Shown: positions 1-7,692 of the stretch, in pieces | How the letters are laid out: each line of letters starts with the position of its first letter | Position numbering within the stretch: position 1 is the stretch's first letter | DNA from: Porticoccaceae bacterium | Lineage (GTDB): Bacteria > Pseudomonadota > Gammaproteobacteria > Pseudomonadales > Porticoccaceae | Length of the DNA: 11,887 nucleotides | NCBI GenBank assembly: GCA_019090225.1 | Contig: JAHRWI010000171.1 | Coordinates: forward strand, 1-11,887 | Direction: 5' to 3' | Notes under the pieces: generated by a model | Told to the model about the DNA's origin: nothing | The model's input: only the letters and a program-made list of their open reading frames with translations | Databases searched by the model: none | Translations under genes and position numbers: made by a program

Positions 1-282
1 CAGGACGTCGGCGATACCGTGCTTTACCCGGCCTCTGTGCGCTGTGAAGAAGTCATGTGGCGCGAGAAGAAGCTGTTCTGTAACGCCGATTTCTTCCACG
101 CCTCGGCCTACCACTTTATGGGTATTCCCACTAAGTTGTTCACGCCGATTTTTGTTATGTCGCGCTTGACCGGCTGGGCTGCTCACGTCTTTGAGCAGCG
201 TGCCGATAACCGTATTATCCGCCCCAGTGCTGAGTACACCGGGCCAGATATGCGCGCCGTACCTGCTATTGCCGAGCGTTAA
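1..282 (+). CDS. prpC: 2-methylcitrate synthase, C-terminal end (partial)
   Basis: This is the last 93 codons of a citrate-synthase-family enzyme, open at the left edge and ending in TAA at 280-282. 2-Methylcitrate synthase condenses propionyl-CoA with oxaloacetate in the cytoplasm, the first committed step of the 2-methylcitrate cycle. The visible part contains the conserved C-terminal block of the family: an ADFFHASAYHFMGIPTKLFT-like stretch at 82-141, then TGWAAHVFEQR and NRIIRPSAEYTGP. The HASAYHFMGIP wording is typical of PrpC rather than of GltA, and the downstream acnD and prpF support this. The true start lies upstream; internal GTG and ATG codons here are not starts. A terminator-like hairpin follows, so readthrough into acnD may be partial. 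Confidence 0.93.
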   Translation, partial: QDVGDTVLYPASVRCEEVMWREKKLFCNADFFHASAYHFMGIPTKLFTPIFVMSRLTGWAAHVFEQRADNRIIRPSAEYTGPDMRAVPAIAER

Positions 283-347
283 TTTCGGTCTCTGTTGTCT
301 GCGGATAGCTGATGCTGGCAGCTTATGCTGTTGGCAGATGGCTAAGC

Positions 348-382
348 AAAAAAGGAGCATCGTTTTTCGGTACTCCTTTTTT
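348..382 (+). terminator. Terminator-like hairpin between prpC and acnD
   Basis: Arms AAAAAAGGAG (348-357) and CTCCTTTTTT (373-382) are perfectly complementary. A shorter inner TCG/CGG pairing surrounds a T-rich loop. The right arm itself supplies the U-tract, as in a bidirectional intrinsic terminator. It lies 65 bases after the prpC stop and 82 before the acnD start, so it could end prpC transcripts or reduce readthrough into acnD. A TATAAT hexamer at 396-401 follows, but it has no convincing -35 partner, so a separate acnD promoter is only a possibility. Confidence 0.65.
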
Positions 383-464
383 AATATCAATAAGTTATAA
401 TATTTTATTAAAGTAGTTTATTGGTTATATTTGTTGATAAATACTAGATTGTGAAGGCTGCATT

Positions 465-3059
465 ATGAATACTGAATACCGCAAATCCCTGCCCGGCACC
501 CAGCTGGATTTTTTCGATACCCAGGCTGCAGTCGACGCCATTGAGCCCGGGGCCTACGCCAGGCTACCCTACACCTCGCGGGTCTATGCCGAAAACCTGG
601 TACGTCGCTGTGATCCAGCCGCGTTGACCGACTCGCTGAAGCAGATCATCGAGCGTAAGCAAGATCTCGATTTTCCCTGGTATCCCGCGCGCGTGGTTTG
701 TCACGATATTCTTGGTCAAACAGCTTTGGTTGACCTCGCAGGTTTACGCGACGCAATAGCCGAGAAGGGCGGTGATCCGGCACAAGTGAACCCAGTGGTA
801 CCGACCCAGTTGATTGTCGACCACTCCCTGGCGGTTGAACATGCGGGTTTTGAAAAAGACGCCTTTGAACTGAATCGCGCTATTGAAGATCGTCGTAACG
901 ATGACCGCTTCCACTTTATTAACTGGACCAAAAAAGCCTTTAAAAACGTTGACGTGATTCAGCCTGGCAACGGCATCATGCATCAAATCAATCTTGAGAA
1001 AATGTCGCCGGTGATTCAGTCCCGCGACGGTGTGGCCTTCCCTGACACCCTGGTCGGTACCGATAGCCACACCCCTCATGTCGATGCCCTCGGTGTGATT
1101 GCCATTGGTGTCGGTGGTCTGGAAGCCGAGACCGTGATGCTCGGTCGGCCCTCTTACATGCGTCTGCCAGACATCATTGGTGTCGAACTCACCGGCAAGC
1201 CCCAGGCCGGTATTACCGCCACCGACATCGTCCTGGCGCTAACTGAATTCCTGCGTAACGAAAAAGTCGTGTCTTCCTATCTTGAGTTCAACGGCGAAGG
1301 TGCGGCTAAACTAACCTTGGGTGATCGCGCAACTATCTCCAATATGACTCCTGAGTTTGGTGCCACAGCGGCGATGTTCTACATCGACCAGCAAACTATC
1401 GACTATCTCAAACTTACCGGCCGAGATGCCGAACAGGTGACACTAGTTGAAACTTATGCCAAACAAACAGGCCTGTGGGCTGATAGCCTGAAAACCGCCG
1501 AATACGAGCGGGTACTGAGTTTCGACCTATCCTCTGTAGTGCGTACCATCGCTGGCCCATCCAATCCTCACGCCAGGGTACCTACATCAGAATTAGCCGC
1601 TCTCGGTATCTCTGGCGTAGTCGAAAATGAAGAGGGCCTGATGCCCGATGGCGCAGTGATTATTGCCGCCATCACCAGCTGTACCAATACCAGTAACCCG
1701 CGCAATGTGATTGCCGCGGCACTGATTGCCCGCAACGCCAATAAGCTGGGTTTAACCCGCAAGCCCTGGGTGAAAACCTCCTTCGCTCCTGGTTCAAAGG
1801 TCGCTCAGCTCTATCTGGAAGAAGCCGACTTGTTATCGGAACTAGAGCAACTCGGCTTCGGAATTGTCGGCTTTGCCTGCACCACCTGTAACGGTATGAG
1901 CGGCGCGCTTGACCCTGTTATCCAACAGGAAATTATTGATCGCGACCTGTATTCCACCGCCGTCTTGTCTGGCAATCGTAACTTCGACGGCCGTATTCAC
2001 CCCTATGCCAAGCAGGCGTTTTTGGCTTCGCCACCCCTGGTAGTGGCCTACGCCATTGCCGGTACCATTCGCTTCGATATCGAGAAAGATAGTCTCGGCA
2101 CCGATAAAGACGGCAATGCCATCACCTTAAAAGACATCTGGCCCAGCGATGAAGAGATCGACGCCATTGTCGCCGCTAGCGTTAAGCCCCAGCAGTTCCG
2201 TGATATTTACATCCCCATGTTCGATATCACCGAAGAGGCGGGCGAGCAGATCAGCCCACTCTACGACTGGCGTCCGCAAACCACCTACATTCGTCGCCCC
2301 CCTTATTGGGAAGGTGCATTGGCCGGTGAGCGCACCATGAAAGGCATGCGCCCCTTGGCCGTGCTGGGTGACAACATCACTACCGACCATCTTTCGCCAT
2401 CGAATGCCATTCAGCTCAACAGTGCTGCGGGTGCCTACCTCGATAAAATGGGCTTGCCTGAGGAAGACTTTAACTCCTACGCAACCCACCGAGGTGACCA
2501 CCTAACGGCCCAGCGCGCCACCTTCGCCAACCCCAAGCTGTTCAATGAAATGGTGCAGGAAAACGGTGAAACCAAACAGGGCTCGCTGGCGCGTATCGAG
2601 CCGGAAGGTAAAGTCAGCCGCATGTGGGAAGCTATTGAAACCTATATGGAGCGCAAGCAGCCGCTGATTATTGTCGCCGGTGCCGACTACGGTCAGGGTT
2701 CATCCCGCGACTGGGCCGCCAAAGGCGTGCGTCTGGCCGGTGTTGAAGCCATTGTCGCCGAGGGCTTTGAGCGTATTCACCGCACCAACTTGGTGGGCAT
2801 GGGCGTTATGCCACTGGAATTTAAGGCCGGTGAAAATCGCAAGACCTACGGCATCGACGGCACCGAGACTTTCGATGTTATCGGTAAGGCTAGCCCCCGT
2901 GCAGACCTAACTCTGCGCATTCACCGTAAAGGCGGCGAGAGTGTAGATGTACCGGTAACCTGTCGTCTCGATACCGCGGAAGAAGTCTTAGTCTATGAAG
3001 CAGGCGGTGTGTTGCAGCGTTTTGCTCAGGACTTTTTAGAGTCTTCAGCGAGTAACTAA
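465..3059 (+). CDS. acnD: Fe/S-dependent 2-methylcitrate dehydratase AcnD
   Basis: This 864-residue aconitase-superfamily protein is full length for AcnD (about 860-870 residues). AcnD dehydrates 2-methylcitrate to a 2-methylaconitate isomer that PrpF then converts, so acnD plus prpF replaces prpD in many gammaproteobacteria. The sequence shows the [4Fe-4S] ligands expected of the family: Cys406 in SCTNTSNP, and Cys472 and Cys475 in a CTTCNG motif. It also has DSHTPH near residues 200-205 and the C-terminal swivel-domain motifs GDNITTDHLSPS and YGQGSSRDWAAKG. The ATG at 465 is preceded by a Shine-Dalgarno-like GAAGG about seven bases upstream and starts the conserved N-terminus. The neighbours prpC (upstream) and prpF (125 bases downstream, same strand) make the assignment over AcnA firm. 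No disruption is visible. Confidence 0.96.
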   Translation: MNTEYRKSLPGTQLDFFDTQAAVDAIEPGAYARLPYTSRVYAENLVRRCDPAALTDSLKQIIERKQDLDFPWYPARVVCHDILGQTALVDLAGLRDAIAEKGGDPAQVNPVVPTQLIVDHSLAVEHAGFEKDAFELNRAIEDRRNDDRFHFINWTKKAFKNVDVIQPGNGIMHQINLEKMSPVIQSRDGVAFPDTLVGTDSHTPHVDALGVIAIGVGGLEAETVMLGRPSYMRLPDIIGVELTGKPQAGITATDIVLALTEFLRNEKVVSSYLEFNGEGAAKLTLGDRATISNMTPEFGATAAMFYIDQQTIDYLKLTGRDAEQVTLVETYAKQTGLWADSLKTAEYERVLSFDLSSVVRTIAGPSNPHARVPTSELAALGISGVVENEEGLMPDGAVIIAAITSCTNTSNPRNVIAAALIARNANKLGLTRKPWVKTSFAPGSKVAQLYLEEADLLSELEQLGFGIVGFACTTCNGMSGALDPVIQQEIIDRDLYSTAVLSGNRNFDGRIHPYAKQAFLASPPLVVAYAIAGTIRFDIEKDSLGTDKDGNAITLKDIWPSDEEIDAIVAASVKPQQFRDIYIPMFDITEEAGEQISPLYDWRPQTTYIRRPPYWEGALAGERTMKGMRPLAVLGDNITTDHLSPSNAIQLNSAAGAYLDKMGLPEEDFNSYATHRGDHLTAQRATFANPKLFNEMVQENGETKQGSLARIEPEGKVSRMWEAIETYMERKQPLIIVAGADYGQGSSRDWAAKGVRLAGVEAIVAEGFERIHRTNLVGMGVMPLEFKAGENRKTYGIDGTETFDVIGKASPRADLTLRIHRKGGESVDVPVTCRLDTAEEVLVYEAGGVLQRFAQDFLESSASN

Positions 3060-3092
3060 AAGCCTTCAGTTGCTAGTTAGACGAAGATCTTT

Positions 3093-3131
3093 TGATGTGG
3101 CAACGCTGGATAATTCGGCGTTGTCACATTA
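3093..3131 (+). promoter_or_regulatory. Long intergenic RNA hairpin between acnD and prpF
   Basis: ATGTGGCAACGC (3095-3106) pairs with GCGTTGTCACAT (3118-3129) over 12 positions including one G-U pair. Pairing can continue inward (TGGA with TTCG, G-U pairs allowed) to a three-base loop, and two pairs outward. It lies 33 bases after the acnD stop and 53 before prpF. No clean T-tract follows (the next bases are mixed, later GTTTCTTT), so it is not a textbook terminator. An RNA-stability element, a partial terminator or a protein-binding site are all possible. The structure is seen directly; the role is inferred. Confidence 0.5.
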
Positions 3132-3184
3132 CATTTAAAAGTGTTTCTTTAAGTCATAAAATTTCTGATCTGGATTAAAAACTC

Positions 3185-4363
3185 ATGGCTCATGCACCGC
3201 AAATAAAAGTCCCCGCCACCTATATGCGTGGCGGCACCAGCAAAGGTGTTTTCTTTAGCCTGCTAGACCTGCCGGAAGCGGCGCAGGTTGCCGGTGCGGC
3301 ACGCGATGCCCTGCTGCTGCGTGTTATCGGCAGCCCCGATCCCTACGGTAAGCAGACTGACGGCATGGGTGGTGCTACATCCAGCACCAGCAAAACGGTG
3401 ATTCTGGCAAAAAGCGAACAAGCCGATCACGATGTGGATTATTTATTTGGCCAGGTCGCCATCGACAAAGCCTTCGTCGACTGGAGCGGCAACTGCGGTA
3501 ACCTCACTGCTGCCGTGGGAGCTTTTGCTATCAGCAATGGCCTGGTCGATGCCGAGCGTATTCCCGCCGACGGTATCGCAGTGATCCGCATCTGGCAGGC
3601 CAATATTAAAAAAACCATTATTGCCCACGTGCCAATGACAGCCGGTGAAGTACAGGAAACCGGCGACTTCGAACTCGACGGCGTGACCTTTCCCGCCGCA
3701 GAAGTACAGGTCGACTTTATCGACCCCGCCGACGGCGACGGTGCGATGTTCCCCACCGGTAATGTGGTTGACCAGTTAGACGTACCCGGCGTGGGCAGCT
3801 TTAAAGCCACCATGATTAACGCCGGTATTCCCACTATCTTTCTCAATGCCGACGAAATCGGCTACACCGGTGCCGAACTGCAAGAAGCCATTAATGGCGA
3901 CCCCGCCGCACTGACACGCTTTGAAGCCATCCGCGCCCACGGTGCGATCCGTATGGGACTAATTAAAGACGTCGAAGAAGCCGTCGCCCGCCAGCACACC
4001 CCCAAGGTTGCCTTTGTTGCACCGCCTTGTGACTATGTTTCATCCAGCGGTAAAGAAATTACCGTGGCCGATATCGACCTGCAAGTGCGCGCTTTGTCCA
4101 TGGGTAAACTCCACCACGCCATGATGGGCACTGCTGCTGTCGCCATCGGTACTGCGGCGGCTATCCCCGGTACCTTAGTAAATCTCGCGGCTGGTGGCGA
4201 AGCCCGCGATGCAGTGCGCTTTGGTCATCCTTCCGGCACGTTGAAAGTGGGTGCGCAAGCCAGTCAGGTTGATGGTGAGTGGGCAGTCAATAAGGCGAGT
4301 ATGAGCCGTAGTGCCAGGGTGTTGATGGAGGGCTGGGTAAGGGTGCCTGGGGATGTGATTTAG
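3185..4363 (+). CDS. prpF: 2-methylaconitate cis-trans isomerase PrpF
   Basis: This 392-residue protein belongs to the PrpF family (diaminopimelate-epimerase fold). It isomerises the 2-methylaconitate made by AcnD so that an ordinary aconitase can hydrate it to 2-methylisocitrate. The N-terminus YMRGGTSKGVFF, the block IGSPDPYGKQTDGMGGATSS and the block DWSGNCGNLTAAVGAFAI are family signatures. Lys70 (in SSTSK) and Cys104 (in GNCGN) fall where the Shewanella protein has its active-site Lys73 and Cys107, an offset of three. The ATG at 3185 begins directly before the conserved start; its ribosome site is weak (GGA about ten bases upstream). It is the last gene of the prp cluster; a change in base composition follows after 4363. 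A weak hairpin (CTGCC 4411-4415 / GGCAG 4429-4433) lies between it and the next gene. Confidence 0.95.
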   Translation: MAHAPQIKVPATYMRGGTSKGVFFSLLDLPEAAQVAGAARDALLLRVIGSPDPYGKQTDGMGGATSSTSKTVILAKSEQADHDVDYLFGQVAIDKAFVDWSGNCGNLTAAVGAFAISNGLVDAERIPADGIAVIRIWQANIKKTIIAHVPMTAGEVQETGDFELDGVTFPAAEVQVDFIDPADGDGAMFPTGNVVDQLDVPGVGSFKATMINAGIPTIFLNADEIGYTGAELQEAINGDPAALTRFEAIRAHGAIRMGLIKDVEEAVARQHTPKVAFVAPPCDYVSSSGKEITVADIDLQVRALSMGKLHHAMMGTAAVAIGTAAAIPGTLVNLAAGGEARDAVRFGHPSGTLKVGAQASQVDGEWAVNKASMSRSARVLMEGWVRVPGDVI

Positions 4364-4456
4364 GGCGTGGCTTTGCTTGACCTGTGTAGGTTGTCTAAAG
4401 TCCTATATCCCTGCCCCCGCTTTTAAAAGGCAGTTGCAATTTCTAGGGAGTATACG

Positions 4457-5926
4457 ATGAGCTTACAAACTAACTTGAAAGGCCGGTTACGTAATACTTC
4501 ATTGCCCAAAAGCAATGGTCTAATGCCGGTATTCGAGGCAGTAGTTAACTCAATCCATTCCATTGAAGAAAAACAAAATTTAAATACAGATGGCAATATC
4601 ATCTTACGTATATGGCGCTCCCCTCAGGTAACGCTCGATGTAGGAGCTAAAGTCACTTCACCAATTGTCGGATTTACCATTAGCGATAATGGTTGTGGCT
4701 TTGATGATGCCAATTTTATTTCGTTCGAAACACTCGATTCGGACCATAAAATTAATAAAGGCTGCCGAGGTGTTGGTCGGTTATTGTGGCTAAAAGCTTT
4801 TGATCGGGTTGATGTCATCAGTACCTTCCTGAATAAAGTTGGTGAGCATCAGCAACGCTTATTTAGCTTTGATGACAAGCTCGGCGTTCATAATGACAAG
4901 GTCGATGTATCCCAAAATAGTGAAACATGTACAACTATTAACTTGAACGGTTTTGATGATTCTTACCGTAAGGCGGTGCCGACCAAAACGGAGTCCATAG
5001 CTAATCAATTACTTGAGCATTGCCTATGGTATTTCGTTCGCACAGAAGGTGCGCCAAAAATCATTATTCAGGACGATGAAGGAAGTTTTAACCTCGATAA
5101 GGTCTATGATGACCATATGCACGCCAGTGCTTTTCACGAAACGATTGACATCAAGGATGAACCCTTTGAGTTAACGCATATCAAATTTCGTGCGTCCGTT
5201 AATAAAAAGCACCAGTTAGCCTTGTGTGCAGGCGGCAGATTGGTGAAAGAAGAAAACATTCAGGGTAAGCTCCCTGGTCTTTATGGAAAAATAGCCGATG
5301 CCTCTGGTGAGTTTACCTATACCTGTTATGTATCATCCAAGTACCTTGATGAGCATGTGAGAAGTGAACGTATCGGTTTTGATATTGCCGAAAATTTTGA
5401 TGGTCTGTTTGCAGCTACGGAAATTAGTTTTAAAACAATTCGTGAAGCAATCCTTGAGCGAACTAAAGAGTATTTGCTAGACGTACTGGAAGGCAATATC
5501 GCTGCAGGGAAACAACGTGTCGATGACTTTATCGCTAACAAAGCCCCCCGTTATCGACCTATAACAGGCTATGTCGCTGAACAAGCCCTGATTGTAGACC
5601 CGCAAATATCCGACAGAGATTTAGAACAGCACTTGCACGCTCAATGGTATGAGGTAGAAAGGGAACTGCTTAGTGAAGGCCGCAATATTATGCAACCTGC
5701 ACATGAAGAGCATATCGAAGAGTATGAAACCCGCTTACAGGCCTATTTACAAAAGGCGGAAAACCTCAAAAAATCCGACTTAGCCAATTATGTCTCTCAC
5801 AGAAAAATCATTATCGACCTCCTGCAAAATTCGATTGAATGTTTGGGAAATGGTAAATATGTCCGTGAAGATATGATCCACGAATTGATCATGCCCATGC
5901 GTAAAGATTCAACAGAGGTTTTTTAG
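4457..5926 (+). CDS. GHKL ATPase-domain protein (5' portion of the split gene)
   Basis: This is the intact upstream reading frame, 489 residues, that would be made without frameshifting. It contains the whole ATP-binding fold in its first 120 residues, with the expected catalytic Glu27 and Mg-binding Asn31. A central region around residues 230-310 (HIKFRASVNKKHQLALCAGGRLV, then SSKYLDEHVRSERIGFD, each read in part) resembles the transducer domain that follows the ATPase in MutL-like proteins. A helical stretch rich in Glu and Lys at about 400-450 could be a coiled coil. The last residues, STEVF, are followed by TAG. It lacks the nuclease domain, so if translated alone it would be an ATPase without its effector. 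No membrane segment or signal peptide is seen. Confidence 0.7.
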   Translation: MSLQTNLKGRLRNTSLPKSNGLMPVFEAVVNSIHSIEEKQNLNTDGNIILRIWRSPQVTLDVGAKVTSPIVGFTISDNGCGFDDANFISFETLDSDHKINKGCRGVGRLLWLKAFDRVDVISTFLNKVGEHQQRLFSFDDKLGVHNDKVDVSQNSETCTTINLNGFDDSYRKAVPTKTESIANQLLEHCLWYFVRTEGAPKIIIQDDEGSFNLDKVYDDHMHASAFHETIDIKDEPFELTHIKFRASVNKKHQLALCAGGRLVKEENIQGKLPGLYGKIADASGEFTYTCYVSSKYLDEHVRSERIGFDIAENFDGLFAATEISFKTIREAILERTKEYLLDVLEGNIAAGKQRVDDFIANKAPRYRPITGYVAEQALIVDPQISDRDLEQHLHAQWYEVERELLSEGRNIMQPAHEEHIEEYETRLQAYLQKAENLKKSDLANYVSHRKIIIDLLQNSIECLGNGKYVREDMIHELIMPMRKDSTEVF

Positions 5927-6483
5927 ATTCTTGTAATCTGTGGCTGATTGATGAGCGCTTGGCATTCCATAACTACTTGGCTTCAGATAAAACACTCAAT
6001 GCCATGCCCATTACAGGCAGTAAAGCCAGAAAAGAGCCGGACTTGCTCAGTTTGCGAATATTTGATAACCCTCTCTTGCTCAATGATCAGTCGTCCTTCC
6101 CTCTTGCCTCAATCACTGTCATTGAAATTAAACGGCCTATGCGAGACGACATGGAAGAAGGCGAAGATAAAGACCCTATTCAGCAATCTTTGGGTTATTT
6201 GGAGCTGGTGCGCAATGGGAAAGCTAAAACCCAGAAGGGACTTCTGATTCCAGAATCACAATCAATACCCGGTTATTGTTATGTTTTATGTGACTTGACG
6301 GCGACAATGGTAAAACGCTGCAAGAGCGCGAACCTTACTGTGACCGCCGATGGTATGGGGTATTTCGGGTATAACAACAGCTATAAGGCCTATGTGGAAG
6401 TTATTTCGTTTAACCAGCTAGTGCGATCTGCAAGAGAAAGAAACCGAGCATTTTTCGATGTATTAGGGTTGCCTTCTGACTAA
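5923..6483 (+). CDS. PD-(D/E)XK nuclease-like C-terminal portion (3' frame of the split gene)
   Basis: This is the downstream frame, about 186 codons counted from the slip. The first in-frame start-like codon is TTG at 5959; it has no ribosome site and sits inside a conserved-looking stretch (LWLIDERLAFHNYLASDK), so independent initiation is unlikely. The core shows Asp (KEPDLL), then ExK (VIEIKRP) about 28 residues later, then a QxxxxY-type helix (QQSLGY), as in the PD-(D/E)XK superfamily. A tail with YCYVLCDLT and a GYFGYNNSYKAYVEVIS strand follows. The nuclease call rests on motif pattern only; I do not recognise a named family. Confidence 0.65.
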   Translation, partial: LDSCNLWLIDERLAFHNYLASDKTLNAMPITGSKARKEPDLLSLRIFDNPLLLNDQSSFPLASITVIEIKRPMRDDMEEGEDKDPIQQSLGYLELVRNGKAKTQKGLLIPESQSIPGYCYVLCDLTATMVKRCKSANLTVTADGMGYFGYNNSYKAYVEVISFNQLVRSARERNRAFFDVLGLPSD

Positions 6484-6486
6484 AGG

Positions 6487-6505
6487 ATCAAGGGGTCAGC
6501 TTGAT
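6487..6505 (+). repeat. REP-like palindrome, shortened copy 1
   Basis: Arms ATCAAG (6487-6492) and CTTGAT (6500-6505) enclose GGGTCAG. It matches the longer copies at 7220, 7795 and 8574 but lacks four bases of the right half. It lies in the gap between two convergent genes (nuclease frame ending 6483 and SnoaL-like gene ending 6539), where it could also act as a weak shared terminator. Confidence 0.6.
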
Positions 6506-6538
6506 TTCTGTGATTAAGAAGCGGTGTTAATTGCATAT

Positions 6539-6961
6539 TCAGTCGTTAAGCCCAAGATCACCGAGAATATCCATGCAGATGATACGCTTCTGGAATTTCC
6601 ATTCACCATCCTTCTTTACCAATTCATCCTGATAGCGCCCGGCCAGGGAGGTGACGATACCGCCACCGTCCTCGGCGCGCACAACGATAATATAGCTCTG
6701 GGAAGTAGCCTTAGCGCCGCTGACCTCGATCATGGCATTAATGGTGCAGTGCTTGCGTGCTGGCACATCGCCACCGACAGCGACGACGATAAAGGCTTTG
6801 ATTTCGGCCCGACCCTGGCAGGTAGCTAGTTCGCCAGCCAGAAGTGTCGCATCTTCGGTAAATAATTCTGCCCATTGGTCGTACTCGCCGTCGTCAACGT
6901 GGAAACAATAGGCTGACAAGAGATCGCGGATAGCTTCTTTGTCTTCAAGAACTGATGTCAT
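6539..6961 (-). CDS. SnoaL-like (NTF2-fold) domain protein
   Basis: This 140-residue cytoplasmic protein has the layout of the SnoaL_4/NTF2-like family. An N-terminal helix pair (EDKEAIRDLLSAYCFHVDDG) leads into the hallmark DQWAELFTEDATL. A middle block includes GRAEIKAFI and RKHCTINAMIEVSG, and the C-terminal strand GRYQDELVKKDGEWKFQKR is followed by an IICMDILG tail. Members act as small polyketide or steroid cyclases, dehydratases or isomerases, or as ring-hydroxylating dioxygenase beta-like subunits; the substrate cannot be read from sequence. Start ATG at 6959-6961 has a good ribosome site, AAAGGAA, six bases upstream on the minus strand (6968-6974). It is a single-gene unit convergent with the upstream nuclease frame. 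It sits between two REP-like palindromes (6487 and 7220). Confidence 0.85.
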   Translation of the reverse strand: MTSVLEDKEAIRDLLSAYCFHVDDGEYDQWAELFTEDATLLAGELATCQGRAEIKAFIVVAVGGDVPARKHCTINAMIEVSGAKATSQSYIIVVRAEDGGGIVTSLAGRYQDELVKKDGEWKFQKRIICMDILGDLGLND

Positions 6962-6974
6962 GATGGGTTCCTTT

Positions 6975-7411
6975 CCGTCGATGACGGATGTTTGGCTTAT
7001 TTGATGTTGTATTTCGCTGTTGTAAACAGAATAGGTTAGCTTTTGGATTGAGGCAAGAGAGGGGCGTGATGGGGCTGCTTAGCTTTACGCTATAGCTTTG
7101 AAGTTTATAGTTCCGAGCGCGCGGGTGCTAGCCCCAGGTGTTTGACAAAGAGGATGAAGTCTCGACCTGAAAATAAAAGCGGCAATTGATGCTCGATGCA
7201 AAAAGTCGCAATGATGAAAATCAAGGGGTCAAACTCCTTGATAACTCAACCAGATCTGTATGTCCCTGGTTTTCACCGGATCTTTTTAGATTACAACAAT
7301 AGTCGTAGGGCAGAAGAGTTAACTCCTCAAAACCCAAGGTCCGGACACCGTCGCCCGTCCTCTCTATTCTCAAACTAGAGAAACACAAACAAAACGACTC
7401 AGGCCGGTAAG
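6975..7411. other. Gene-free stretch with one REP-like palindrome
   Basis: No convincing gene is seen. The left part is the 5' leader of the minus-strand SnoaL-like gene. A REP-like palindrome lies at 7220-7242, and a small hairpin (CTCTA about 7363 / TAGAG about 7377) lies near the right end, beyond the 3' end of the minus-strand 80-residue gene. The small plus-strand frame at 7196-7378 overlaps the palindrome and has no ribosome site or recognisable motif. Confidence 0.5.
7220..7242 (+). repeat. REP-like palindrome, copy 2
   Basis: Perfect seven-base arms ATCAAGG (7220-7226) and CCTTGAT (7236-7242) enclose GGTCAAACT. It differs from the copy at 7795-7817 at four of 23 positions. This is the most symmetrical copy and lies in the gap between the SnoaL-like gene and the 80-residue gene. 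RAYT transposases are known to associate with such REP palindromes, and a RAYT pseudogene lies nearby. Confidence 0.72.
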
Positions 7412-7654
7412 TTATTGACGAACCTTGAGGTCCGTCTTCAGATCGAGCCCCCCATCCTCCAGCAATAACGCGTAATGGCTAGCGATGTTATTACGAAGCG
7501 CAATAACAAGGGGCTGAAACAACGGCATACGCACGAAGTAAACTTCCCAACCGAACTTTGTTAACGGGTTTAATGCTTCCTTTTGATCTCTATTGAGCAA
7601 TTTTTGGAAATGATCCGGTATAGCTTTACGACCTTTTCGTTTCTCTTGGTCCAT
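7412..7654 (-). CDS. Conserved small hypothetical protein, 80 residues
   Basis: I recall similar short gammaproteobacterial hypothetical proteins but know no function. The protein begins with a basic segment (EKRKGRKAIPDHFQKLLNRDQ). A FGWEVYFVRMPLFQP core at about 34-48 follows, which is the recognisable part, then a strand-rich end with LLEDGGLDLKTDLKVRQ. It has no signal peptide and no membrane segment. ATG at 7652-7654 has GGGAG seven bases upstream on the minus strand (7662-7666), a good ribosome site, which together with the codon pattern supports a real gene. It lies between two REP-like palindromes, and an IS3-family remnant sits immediately upstream of its start, so its original promoter may have been displaced. 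Confidence 0.65.
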   Translation of the reverse strand: MDQEKRKGRKAIPDHFQKLLNRDQKEALNPLTKFGWEVYFVRMPLFQPLVIALRNNIASHYALLLEDGGLDLKTDLKVRQ

Positions 7655-7692
7655 GTCTATGCTCCCACTGCTTGGCCTATGGATCCCATTAT

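Larger units (their letters stand above)
4457..6483 (+). pseudogene. GHKL ATPase-PD-(D/E)XK nuclease gene, split by a -1 frameshift
   Basis: Read through one -1 slip, this region encodes a single 675-residue protein. Codons 1-489 (4457-5923) end at TAG 5924-5926. Re-reading one T of the TTTTTT run (5919-5924) opens a frame with TTA GAT TCT that runs to TAA 6481-6483. The N-terminal part is a GHKL ATPase: N-box Glu27/Asn31 in FEAVVNS, Asp77-Gly79-Gly81 in SDNGCGF, and a glycine-rich lid GCRGVGRL at 102-109. The C-terminal part has Asp529 in KEPDLL, Glu557/Lys559 in VIEIKRP and a downstream QQSLGY, the pattern of a PD-(D/E)XK nuclease. Family knowledge: MutL/MORC-like GHKL ATPases are linked to restriction systems, so a defence role is plausible but unproven. 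A strong AGGGAG six bases before ATG 4457 sets the start. The gene is AT-richer than the prp cluster. It could be a broken gene, a base-calling error in the T-run, or a slippage-expressed gene. Confidence 0.75.

Noticed and set aside
191..400. Plus-strand frame overlapping the end of prpC and the terminator
   Set aside because: It overlaps prpC in another frame, runs through the terminator hairpin and has no recognisable motif.
744..1079. Minus-strand open frame inside acnD
   Set aside because: A shadow of the well-conserved acnD frame; the same holds for minus-strand frames at 1568-1762 and 2127-2501.
6524..6829. Plus-strand frame opposite the SnoaL-like gene
   Set aside because: Antisense shadow; the minus strand has the family motifs and the ribosome site.
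7311..7375. Possible tRNA-like sequence
   Set aside because: No acceptor stem, anticodon loop or TTCGA T-loop pattern could be arranged.
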